Assembly (NCBI GenBank): GCA_014706295.1
Contig: JACSVZ010000022.1
Span: 11,674,830 to 11,738,829 of the forward strand
Source: Lycocorax pyrrhopterus obiensis
Taxonomy: Eukaryota > Chordata > Aves > Passeriformes > Paradisaeidae
Reading direction: 5' to 3'
Length of the DNA stretch: 64,000 bases
The translations under genes and the position numbers were made by a program. The notes below the pieces were generated by a model that made no database searches, was not told the origin of the DNA, and saw only the letters and a list, made by a program, of their open reading frames with translations. Every line of letters starts with the position of its first letter. Position 1 is the stretch's first letter. Positions 1-26,303 of the stretch are shown piece by piece.

Positions 1-3000
1 CCCTCAGCAGAGAATAGTGATCATGCAGACGGACATGGTGGAACACAGAGTGACTCATGAGTAGCTGGTCATCAAAGTGGATCCTTTATTCTTCATTTAC
101 TACAGGCAAAATCCCAAATTCCCTTATCTAAACCCATGGGACTGATGACAGCAGGGCAGTGGAGCCACTGGCATAAATGCCAGAGAATTCTGGCAAAGGA
201 ATAAATCAAATACCTAATTTGGAATTTGAGCCAGGATCATTAACACTGACTTACACAAGCTAATAGGGACAGTGCTTTGCGCACCTCGGAAGAGAAATTG
301 CCTGAAGAGATTTTTGCAAATGAAAGTTTTGAGGGTTTTTAGCTAATCTGGCAGATACTAACAAGAAAACTCTTTCTGAGTGTTTGCCCGGATAGAAGTC
401 ACACGTGTGCAAACTGTACATGCCCTGTACAAAACAGAGTGGTCTGCGTGCAGACTGATGTGCACTGGAACGGTATTTATGGGATTATTCTGGCACAGTA
501 TGTTGGGGTCAGGTGTTGGATCCAAAGGAGGCCCCTGCAGGGCTGCAGATGTCAGACACACTCACAGGCTTTAGACCATGTGCAGAACTTGCTCCTGCAT
601 TTTTCTCCTTCCTGTCCCTATTTGCACGTGGCACTTCCCAGGACAGCGTGTCCGTGCAGCTGCACATTCCTTGAGCAGGTGTTGGGCTGGCTTTCATAGA
701 ATAGTTTGGGTTGGAAGGGACCTTTAAAGGCCATCTCATCAAACCCCTTATTTTTCAGTAGAGGGGACTCCCTGTCACTTTTTACTGTAGTCATGGGGCA
801 GAGTGAAAAGGGTGACAATGCCCCAGCCCTGGAAGTGTTCAAAGCCAAGTTGGATGAGGCTTTGATCAGCCTGGTTTAGTGGAAGGTGTTGGAGGGGGTT
901 GGAATTGGATGAGCTTTAAAGCCTCTTCCAACACAAACCATTCTGTGATTTCTATGATAATGGAAAGAAGAATGCAACTTTAGGACATTACTGGTGTGGG
1001 ACAATCGTAATAGATCACTCTCCACAGTTTTATATTTTGAAATCAGAGTTTTGAGATGAAAAGGGAACAGCTGAGATGGTTCAGGAGGTGGGGAATCAAA
1101 GACACCAGTTGCTGGAGAGTCTCATCTCCTTGTGCAGAAGCCGTCAAGTTCCAGCTTTGCAGCACAGAAATGGTCTCCCATTCCCCTCCTCGCTCTTATG
1201 TCAGCCTGAGGGATCCAGGGCTGTTTGCAGTTGCTAATGTTGAAGTTGCATGGTTCTCATCTGAATAATTGATAAGACTAAAGATGAGACATTAGTGACT
1301 GTGGAGGCATGAGAGAGACTTTCCATTATGCAGCTGCTGAATCGTGGAAGAGGGGGGATCAATACACCTGCTCCGCAGTGCTTTCCTGGTTTACTTAAGA
1401 AAAATTAATCTTCTTAAAATCATGTCAGTGGTTAGAAGTGCAGCTTCTGTGCAGAGCTGTGCAGGGACCTGTGGGCATGGCTGGAGGAGAGCTCTCACTT
1501 CTCCTGCCCCAGTCTGTGACTGGTGACACTCCTGCCACCACTGTGGCTCTTCAGCTCCTCTCCCCCTTCCCGACAGTGACAGTTTTGGTGCAAACCCCGC
1601 TGCAGTTGTTAGACCCAACGCTCAGCTCCCAACGACAAGGAGTCTGAAAGGGAAATCAGAGCCGTATTCAAGCCCCAGCTCCTGCTGACAAAAGCTGGGG
1701 GCAGGGGAACAGAAATCAATGGGGAACTCGACATTCCTGCATGTCCTTATCTCACCCTGGAGTGCTGAGGGATTTCTGAGCCCAGAAATAAGGGGGAAGG
1801 GATCAAATGTGTGTCCAAGAGCAGCCACCGAGAGATGCACTTGGACTCCTATGCCCGTGTGTCTGCAGGATCTCACATGCTGTGTTCACCTTGAGAGAAG
1901 GGGCCAGGTAGTGCAACACCCCCATGGCTGTGGAGTCACTGCTGTCCTCCGGGGTGGCTCCATGAGGAGCATCCAGCTGTGCCAGCTGAGGAGGAACTTG
2001 GTCATCAGCACATTGCAAACCCCTCTGAGATAATCCCGTGGGACTGGAGTTGTGCTTCACTCAGGACATGAGGGTGGCAGAGCCTCGGGTGTGGTGATGG
2101 GCAGGAACTTCCACAAAGGGTGGTTCCAGGGAGGAAAATTCCAGTAAAGGGCAGCACGTGCTACACTGGGATGCCCAGTGCAGGGGTTGTGGTGGAGACT
2201 CTCAGGTGCTTGCATTGCTAAGTAATAAGAGAAGCAGGTTCTCAAGGATCAGTCCACGTCATGGCATTCTTCATCTCCCATCAGCACCCAAGGAAGCAGC
2301 TGGATATTTTCTCTCCCTTTGTTTCTCATTGGAGTGTTTTTGTATTCCTCCTTCCATGTGTTTCTGGTCCCTAACCCCGGAGGAGAGGATCTCTGATCAG
2401 GTTTTACATCTGGTGCCATGACAGCAATGAGGAGGCTCAGGAAGGAGGAGGCAGAGCTCCCCCCAAACCTCCTGGGTTTTAATGTTCACAATCAATCCTG
2501 AACTGCCACAAGAGCAAGGTTAATGATGAGCAGTTTGCTGTCAAATGAGCCCTGCCAGCTCAGCTGGGTTTGATGCCAACCAAGGCAAGAGAGAAAAAAG
2601 AACCACACAAATACACCCTGAGCTGTGGTGGGACTCTTCAGTCAGACCAGCACTAGGCTGTGCCCCACGTAATTCATCTGAGTTACTTACAGAGGGCACA
2701 AAAGGCAAGCAGCAAACAGTAATTAACTCTACTGCAGTGCTGCCAGCATTACATCTGCCTGACATTATTTAAATATATACATACAGTCCTACCTTTCCAT
2801 ACTATTTGTGCATAGAGCTGGGAAAAAGTCTACCCATTGAAAGAAATACACCAGGCTGCCCAAGAGTTCAGTGTCAGCGGAGCAGCTGGGGTTTATTCAC
2901 AAAACCCAGTCTATAGTGCCACAAGTTCAAGTGTTTGGTAGAAGGAGAAATGCTGCTGAGCTTCTTGTTTCCAGAACTGAGTCCATGGATAATGTTTCAC

Positions 3001-3428
3001 AGGAGAACACCCTTGCAGATGCAGCTGAGCGTTGGAATCCACCATGCATATGTGAGTAAGGGTTATATATCCATCACTCCCTTCCTTCAGTGCTCAGGTC
3101 AAAGGCAGGCTGGGGAGCTTTTTCCTCTACCTGGTATCATCATCCCAGGCTGAATCCATCAGCACTGAGGAAAATCCCAATAAATTCCAGTCCATCTGCT
3201 CACAGGATTGCTTAGGTGCAGGCTCAGCTGTTCCGTGGTATCAGACAGCTGTGCCCTGTCCCATGTCAAATGACAGAAACATCTGCTTTTTATTTCCATG
3301 ATGGAACTTAACATTTATTGCAGAGGTGATTTGTAATTACATAAATGAAACACAATTAAGAGAAATTATGAGGGTTCTTCGGGCCGCATAATCTGCTCCT
3401 GTAACCAATATCTGATCTTGCATTTCAG
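1..3428 (+). other. CHRNA4: CHRNA4 intron upstream of the 45-bp exon
   Basis: No coding exon was found. In particular, the expected preceding nAChR exon (the segment ending in a FGLSIAQLIDV-type sequence) is absent, so it lies upstream of the window. The stretch contains an inverted pair of CR1 3'-end fragments (695-958) and otherwise single-copy-looking sequence. Short open frames here have no recognisable product. Confidence 0.75.
695..958. repeat. Inverted pair of CR1 3'-end fragments
   Basis: Bases 695-757 are a minus-oriented CR1 3' end (catagaatag, ggttggaaggga). Bases 822-958 are a plus-oriented CR1 3' end closing with attctgtgatttctatgat. The two terminal segments are complementary over roughly 60 bases and could pair as a hairpin. 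Confidence 0.8.
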
Positions 3429-18911
<15,483 letters not shown>

Positions 18912-19380
18912 ATATAGCACCAAAGGGAAGAAAGTATTGTCCCACTATCCCACTCTATGGATTTTAGTTCACCTGGAAGGAGAGAACAGAGGAGTGGAGG
19001 CAGCCCTTTGAATAATTCACTGCGTGTCCGCACTTGAGCTGCTCCCGAGCTCTCGGGGAATCCTTTCCGAGGTTGCATCGTTTTGCCAAGCCATTTTCAT
19101 CTCCTCCATCTAATTTAGGGGAAAAGTTCTTATCAAAGTCTGTACATAGCATGGTGGCATTCATTGGCATATACTCAGCAGTGTAAGAACACGAGCTTGT
19201 CCCTAAAGCAGCACAGAAGGGGCTCTGCATCCACTGACCAGCCCCTGGCAATAGCTCCAGTCACCCTCAGCAGTCTCACTGTGCCCTGCCCAGTGATTTT
19301 GCCCTGTCAGGCTGAAGTCTTTCAGGACTGTGTGTCCCTGTATGAGTCATTTTATAAATAAAGTTCCATATTTGGGATAC
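18912..19380 (+). other. CHRNA4: CHRNA4 3' untranslated region
   Basis: Runs from the TAA stop to about 18 bases past the AATAAA signal. No intron is evident. The cleavage point is inferred from the signal position only; longer 3' UTR forms using distal sites cannot be excluded. Confidence 0.7.
19357..19362 (+). terminator. CHRNA4: Polyadenylation signal AATAAA for CHRNA4
   Basis: A canonical AATAAA hexamer about 446 bases after the stop codon, followed at 20-50 bases by a TG-rich stretch (gtggtctgtgttcag) that suits a downstream GU-rich element. Confidence 0.75.
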
Positions 19381-19784
19381 CTGTGCAGGATGTGGTCTGT
19401 GTTCAGCTGGTAAAGGCAGAGAGACTGGAAAGGTTTAAATAATTGCGTGGGACCAACAGTAATCATTAGATGCAGATTTTATACAGATTTCACTTTGGCC
19501 AGTGCCCTCCAGAAGCTGTGGAGACTGGGATTGAATGAGGATCATGAAAATGGAGGGAGGATTTGGGGTTAAGATTGGGACCGTGTTGATAACACTTTAG
19601 TGTGCATTCAGAGGAAATCTCCTGGATCCAAGTTATGGCTTCTGCAAGACAGCAGAGGGTCACCCTGAGCTGTAAAACCCCTGGTGTAGGTGGGGAAGGT
19701 ACCAGACATAGGGAAGCCAGAATAGAAGTCCAGGATGACGTTAGGATAATAAAGAAATGTGCCAGGGTCACCTACAGCAGGTTA

Positions 19785-19905
19785 CTTAGGGAGAGAGACT
19801 CCGTGACCTCCCTGGGCAGCCTCAGTGCTCTGCCACCCTCAATGTAAAGCAGATTTTCCTCATGTTGAGGTGAAGCTTCTTGTGTTTCAGTCTGTGCAGC
19901 TCAGT
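19785..19905 (-). mobile_element. CR1 LINE internal 3' fragment
   Basis: Minus-oriented piece: cctccctgggcagcctcagt, then gctctgccaccctcaatg and catgttgaggtgaagcttct. It lacks the very 3' end and lies just past the CHRNA4 poly(A) site. Confidence 0.72.
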
Positions 19906-20288
19906 TTGGTCTGGCTCACGGATCCCATCCTCACTGCTGGGTGCCAGCTGGGTACAGCCCACAGCCCAGAGTCTCCCTGCTTCCCTCAGAGCTCTCAGAG
20001 GCAGAAGGGCTTATGAACATTTCACCAGTGTGTGCAGGCAAGGGCAGACGTGGTCTAAAAATCCAGCTTCCCCCAGGACCTGCCGTGAGAGCACCAGGCC
20101 AGGCTGGCAGCTCTGGGATCTGGGCTTTGCCCAGCAATTCCTCCACACCCCACAGCTGGGATCAGCACACACGAGACTGTCCGGGCACTGGGAAGTTTAC
20201 CCTGCCCTGAATTTAGGGGAATACACACCAGGAGAGGCAGGCAGCTGCCTGGAGACCAGCACAGAAGGTCCTGGAAGAAGCCAGAGCC

Positions 20289-20322
20289 AGGCGAGACCCC
20301 AGGCGAGACCCCAGGCGAGACG
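20289..20322. repeat. 12-bp tandem repeat, about 2.8 copies
   Basis: The unit aggcgagacccc is repeated almost perfectly. It encodes nothing recognisable. Confidence 0.85.
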
Positions 20323-20653
20323 TGTGCCACCCGTGTGTGGTAGCCTGGCACATGAGGCTTGTTCCTGCCACACGGCTCAGTGAGCAGCACAGAGCTGCTC
20401 AGGCTCGTGACAGCAATGCTGGAACCCAAACAATGTGGTTTAGAGACTTCTCTGAAATTCAAGTTACTGCACTCGGCCCGAACAACCCGGCTTAAAAATC
20501 AATGCAGCGATCAGCCTGTGAGGCCTAAGAAACTACAACTGACCTCCGTGTTCACAGACTCAGCCAAGTGCTTAAAATCTGTTTGGCTCACAATAAAAGC
20601 CAGAATAGCCGTGGTTTGGGCCAGTTCCACGAAGAGCTGTGCTGGCACAGCAC

Positions 20654-20679
20654 GGGGAGGGAGGGAGGGAGGATGAGGG
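20654..20679 (+). other. G-quadruplex-type motif
   Basis: Four G-runs of three or more (gggg-a-ggg-a-ggg, then ggg after seven bases) between the convergent genes. Fits the G3+N1-7 pattern on the plus strand. Confidence 0.6.
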
Positions 20680-21069
20680 AGCCGAGCTGCTGTTCCTCGT
20701 TGGTTGTTTTCAGAATGAAGAGAGACTCAGCCTTTGGAGATGCTAATTTATCCCTTTTCACAGTCAGTGAGTTTGCTTATGGCAATGAAAGGAAAACAAA
20801 CAGTCGAACATCTTCAAGGTCTAGTGCATAAATGTACCAGCACAGCTGCAGTCGGTGTGCAGGGCTGTGACACAGCGGGGCTGCCTCTCGCTCTGTCACA
20901 GCCACGACGGGGTCACAGGGGCAGCCTGAGCCCTCTCCAGCCCCTCTTCACATTTTGAGAGCACTGACAAAAGGATCACGAACGGGGAAGATTTCTGACC
21001 CTGGGCACTGCTGGGTCAGGGGCACCGTATCACAGCAATGCCCACAACAGCTGCTCAGAGCTCCCTCTG

Positions 21070-21105
21070 CCTCCTCCTCCTCTTCCTCCTCCTCCTCCTC
21101 CTCCT
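21070..21105. repeat. CTC trinucleotide microsatellite
   Basis: About 12 units of (CTC)n with one imperfect ctt unit; purine-rich on the minus strand. Confidence 0.9.
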
Positions 21106-24100
21106 GAACACATGCGAATCACTAACAACGGAGCAGGTGGGAGGCTTGGCTGTGCATGCACATTTTTAGCAGTGAAACCACCAGCAGTTTCCAACTGGGA
21201 TTGAGTCAGCAGCAGCTCGAGTCTCTGCTCACATCTCCCAGCAAACACGGGAGCGACAGCCAAAGCCAAGCCAGGGTGGCTGGACAGCAGCAGCTGCTGC
21301 TGGGCCCCTGGGGGCAGAGGGGAATGGTTTGGAGGCACCAGGAGAACTGATAAAGGTTTAAGGACAGAGTAAGAGCCAAATGTTTAAGGTGGCATATTGG
21401 GAAGTCCAGCAGGGACAGGCACAGGCTGTCCTTTGTTCACAGCAAAGGGCCCATCTCCAATTTTCACCTTTTCTGCTCGAAGGTATGGCCAGTGCACACA
21501 GTGTGAAGGGCAGGGTCTCAAGGGGAGCGTGGCACTTCGACTGCAACAGAGCAGGGCATGAAACCCCGGGCAGAATGGCCCTGCCATGCAGGAGGGGGAG
21601 GAGGAAAGAGCTCCATTAGCACATCAGAAGTATCAGGTGTGATTAGGAGTGCGAAGGACGTGGCTGCGTCCCTGAAGAGTCGGTGCCACTGCAGGATCAC
21701 AGGGTTTGGCAGGACAAGATGAGAAGTGACAGCTGAAACCAGTTACAAAGGTGTCACTGGTGTTTGGGGAGAAGCTGGGGTAGGCCAGGTCTGTGGCAGG
21801 TTAATGTCATAGCAGCTTTCATTCACTGGTAACTGCAGCTCTTGTCATGGTGCATTAGTAGTTCCCCAGGTTAAAGTTCAAATAAATTCTTGTTTCTGCT
21901 TCTGACGTGCCTCCTTTTAAAGTCTGAGGGGAGAAATTAGGAAACAACATCTACTGCTTTTCCTTAGGCAGGTTATTCCATCTTAGTGGTTGTTTAGGAG
22001 GATGCTATCCCTCCATAGGATTCAGTGATGAAAAACTGGAATAAAACTGGGACATGAACCAGACTATAACTGTAGAATAATGAATAATTGTGCTATTTCA
22101 AACCCATGGTACACAAAGAGAGGTTTTTAGCATATGAAAGACTCCAGGAAAATGCATGCAGCCAGACTGCTGGCATTTGTAATGTTCCCAGCTCAGAAAT
22201 TATTCCCAGGACTTGAGTGAACAAGCTGACATCAGAAGAAGAGTGAGGAAGCAACAGTGGGACACAACAAGAGCTCTAAAAGTGTCTTGGAAAAGATCCA
22301 GAGGAAAGTAAATGGTTTTCAGGTTCCAGGAGTGCAAAACTAAGCTCAGAGACCCCAAAGGCATCAAAGACAGCAGATATGGATGTTGATCCTTTCTGTT
22401 TTGCTTGTGCAGGAGAGATTGAATCCTTACCATGGTGTTTGATGCTTTCCTTCCAGTACCGCTCCTTTGGGCATGAATGGAAGAAAAATGACTGTGACAA
22501 CCTCAGTTACCTCCATTGTTCTGTTTTTCCCTACATCTTCTTTCTTCTGCTTCCCTAATGCTCACTTTGTCCAGATCATCTTCCCAGCCACAGAGGACGC
22601 AGGGTATTTTTTTCTGCAGCTGGCTGGTAGGATATCTATGTAATCCCCATTTCCCCAGCATTTGCAGGGCTGATTTCCATCTCATTCCCCGATGAGGTAA
22701 TCCACATAGCTTATAACACCTCCCCTTTGGATAAGTTTCTCTAGCCATTTATCAAGAAATTGGACTCAAGGAAATTCACTGGTGTAGAGACAGACAGGCA
22801 GAGAGACGCAGGTGTGAGATGCAAGATTCATGTGCAGTCCTAGGAAAAACACCCCCATAACAGCCCCACCTGGCTCGATGGTCCCACCTGGCCCTCCCCC
22901 ACTGCAGTGATGTCCAGTAATGAGACTTTTCCTCCTCTCCCAGGATGTCTTTTTGTTTCCAGCTCTTTAATTCTGGTCCAGCCAAGCTGTTGAGTCATGG
23001 AGAAAAGGCGTAACAATCTCTGCTGCTTGTTAACAGCATTGCTGGTTACTCCTGTGGTTGTATCCTACTCCTGAGACAGAGATAACACCTCAAAAAGATG
23101 CTTGTAGCAAAAATATCTGTCACTGAAAACTTCTCAGCCTCTGCCAGAATCCACCTACACCAGGTGGGTCAAATTCTCAGTGCCTAAAATCTCGCAGCAG
23201 AAAGGCTCCTTGGCTCGAGGAACTGGGTTACAAAGCACTGGCACAGGCTCTATGACACTACATGGACTAAATGTCCTTGATTTCAAGTAAATAAAACCAC
23301 TCATGGGGCAAAGTTTAGGAAGATAAATGGACAAGTTGTTTGTGCAGGTTGTCTGTCTCCTAATCAATAGCCCTGCTGGGACCCAATTTTGTTAAAGTCT
23401 GACCCTTCCTGTTGTATCTGAAATAACCAGACAAAAGCAAATGTCACTTGAAATTCTATCAAAATAGATCAAAACCCAAGACAGGCAGTGAGGGGATGTG
23501 AGCAATTTTCAAAACCAGTTCATAAAGAAACATAAATGAGCTCTGTCTCTAATCACCTGCAGTCACTAATTTGAACATGCAGAACACCAAGTTCAGAACT
23601 GGGAATTTGGCTGCACTGGTTTAAGTCAGAAAGGAAGCAGAATTACGTGCAAAATGCAGATGTTCCTCACTGCACTGCTCACCTTCCCCACTTTGTGAGC
23701 ATTTCACAGTATTAATTTTCAGGTCTGCTCTGCAGGCACCCCTTTTACCTCCTTGCCTTTGCTGCCCACTGCTTTCACCTGCCAGTTATCACAGCTTTGG
23801 GGTTTACACTCAGTGCCAAATTCAGAACCATTCTGAACCAACTTAATGATGTTTGCTTTGTTTGTTGGGGTTTTTTTTCCCAAGGAATAGGCAAAGCACA
23901 GTTCCAAAGCTCTTTGACCTGTGTAAACAGAAACACCTCAACTCCCAACACCTGTGCGGGGTGTTCCTGTGAACGTGTCTCTTCCAAACACCGTGTTCCT
24001 GGTGTGCTGGAACCTCCAGCTCCTCTGACCTCTCCTTTTTCTTCTGACTGGAGCTTTGTCTGCAACAACTCTTCATCTGAGCTGAAAGGTTTCCATTTTA

Positions 24101-26147
24101 TACGTCAAGACAAGTCTGGAGAGCTCCACAGTGAACAGAAATGTTACTTCTATCAGAGCGGTATTTCTGTGCATTTTCCTGTATTTTCCAAAGGGAATGT
24201 ATGTCATACTGAAAATATTAATTCTTGGGAGTTTCTAGAGAATGAACACACATAAAGCCATGGACTACTTTAAATACTTACAGGATGCAGTAACCATATT
24301 TTATCTGACTTTTGTTGTAGGGTGGCTCCCACACAAGTCTGACATGTTCCAATGTTCCTTTAGCAGAATTTCTTAGCTCTATAGAATTTTTCCTTAATGA
24401 CAAGAAGAAATAATGTTTGGACTCCTTGTCTAAAAAACTCAATTCTCCTAAAGTAAACCTCTTTCTCCTTGGTATTGATGTGACAATCTGCTTTCTAAAT
24501 GTGATGCATTTGCAGCTAAGTTTTCAAAGGTTGGCTGTAGCTGTATGAACACCCAGGCTGCCAGCCTGCATGTAACTGCAGAAATTACACACCCAGAATA
24601 AACACACAGGAATGTGCTCAATTTTTTACCTCTTAACAGCTTTGAAAAACCTGTACTGATACTTTTTGTGCCACTCTGCTGTAGGGTGAGGGTTTAAATC
24701 AGGGTTAAGGAAGGTTTGTTTCTGAAGCAAGGGCAGGTTATAGGCAGTGATCCAGCACAGCCTGAAACAGTGATTGCAAAGAAGGAGGAACATTTTTCTC
24801 AGTGTCTGCATGGTTTGTTGCAGACGCGTCTCAGCTGATGGCAAGGAAAGAGGTGTAACATGACAATTACTTCCATGTCATATGGTAAAAGCCAGACTCT
24901 GAGCTATTCAATAATCCACCTGATAAAATGTAAAGTAGCTACTCAGCCTGCAGGAGGGAGACATGGAAAAGGCAGTAGGTAACCTCCAGCTCCTCTCAGC
25001 ACAGGTTTGTGACTCATGTAAGGCTTTGCCTGAGCTACCAAGCCCCAGAGAAGGAGTTGAACAGTGATTTGTCACATCGCAGTGAGGTCATCTCTGGCTG
25101 CAATGTTTGTGTACAAAACACCCCTGCAAGGAAACCATCAGCATTCTGCCGACAGCAGAAACAGCCAAGATGGTGCTAGACTTTGTTACCTTGGCAGCCA
25201 ACAGAAAATGCAGCTTTACTCCAGTGGATTTGCCTCTTTGGTCACGAGGCGCTGTTTTTCTCTGTGCTGGGGACACAGAACAACAACTGACAGAGAGAAA
25301 CCACAAGCAGACAAACAGGCAGAAATTATGTTATTTCTGAGCACTTCAATACAGTATTTCTTTTTCTTGCAAGTCTGTCAGCCTGAGTGTCCAGCTGTGC
25401 CTTTTTTCTTGCTGTGGGACGTGCGATGTGAGTTTGAGCACTGCAGTTGTGCAGACAGACGGCTCCCCCAGACACAGGCTGTGGAGTTTGATCGACTTGT
25501 CCATACAGAAATGATGGGGCATTAAAAAAACATAACACATGTGCTATTCAGGTTGCTGCTTCTTTTGGAGTGCGTGGAGTTTTCTTCCAGAGATTTCCAG
25601 GGAAAAGCAATGTCTTCAGCTGTCTCCGCCCCAGCCATCAGGGGACAAAATCTGTGTGTGGAAAGGATGAGGCCACTGAGCAAATGGATAAATCAGTGTC
25701 AAGGTCTGAGAAGGAACGGCACAGAATCAATCCCTTTCCCTTGTAAACCTTTTGTTCCATGCCAGTGAATTTCTTCATCACCCGGGTCTTTGTACCACTG
25801 AGCCTCCATGAAATGTAAATGTAGGAGCTGAGGAATTGTTCCTCTCTCCATCCCCCATGGAAACATTGCTGGGGACATGAAGAACTGATTCCCCAGGATC
25901 ACTCCCCACCTGCCTGACTACTGCTGCAATTATGTGTTAATCCATGAAGGATGGCTGAGGAGCAGCCCATGGAACTGGCTTTTATCCATGTGGATTGCAT
26001 GGGGATCACCCTGACTGCTTTGAAGAGGAGGCTTTGCAGCACTGATGGTGCCTGAAGGACGAGCAGAGGTCTCTGCCTGGCTCAAGAGAAGTAACCAGGC
26101 ACCAGCCATAAAATCATAACTTCTGTACTGACACAGTCAGGACTTAC

Positions 26148-26303
26148 CTCTTCTATCGGCCTCATAACATCCAGAGATATCACAGCCCCCTGGATGTCCA
26201 GGCTGCCCAGGCTGCCCTCTGGCACCAGGGAAACCTGGAGGACCAGCATTGCCAGGGTAACCCTTCGGACCTGGTTTTCCCTGCACAGCTTCTCCTGGAG
26301 GGC
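26148..26303 (-). CDS. COL20A1: COL20A1 e32: end of COL1 and start of NC1 (last traced exon)
   Basis: A 156-bp exon: [15 protein letters not shown], then [19 protein letters not shown], then a [14 protein letters not shown] tail. The two-cysteine CDISGC motif just after the last triplet resembles the short NC1 of collagens XII and XIV. Strong donor gtaagt at 26147. If it is not spliced, translation ends three codons into the intron at TGA 26137-26139 after GKS. A further terminal exon is likely but unplaced. Confidence 0.9.

Larger units (their letters stand above)
19381..26136. other. Intergenic space between convergent CHRNA4 and COL20A1
   Basis: About 6.7 kb between the CHRNA4 polyadenylation signal and the last traced COL20A1 exon. 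Contents seen: a CR1 fragment (about 19785-19905), a 12-bp tandem repeat (20289-20322), a four-run G tract (20654-20679) and a CTC-rich microsatellite (21070-21105). No exon, tRNA or other RNA gene is supported. The terminal COL20A1 exon and 3' UTR probably occupy part of this space but could not be placed with confidence. Confidence 0.6.

Noticed and set aside
20225..20275. Possible terminal COL20A1 exon after acceptor ggcttcttccag on the minus strand
   Set aside because: Good acceptor, but the predicted peptide has no collagen NC1 feature and the implied intron would be nearly 6 kb; not distinguishable from chance.
20289..20322. Considered as a CRISPR-like or satellite array
   Set aside because: Fewer than three 12-bp units with no spacers; a plain short tandem repeat in a vertebrate genome.
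25609..25695. Possible terminal COL20A1 exon after acceptor atttgctcag on the minus strand
   Set aside because: It opens a short frame ending in a stop, but nothing in the peptide supports it and similar candidates occur several times in the same region.
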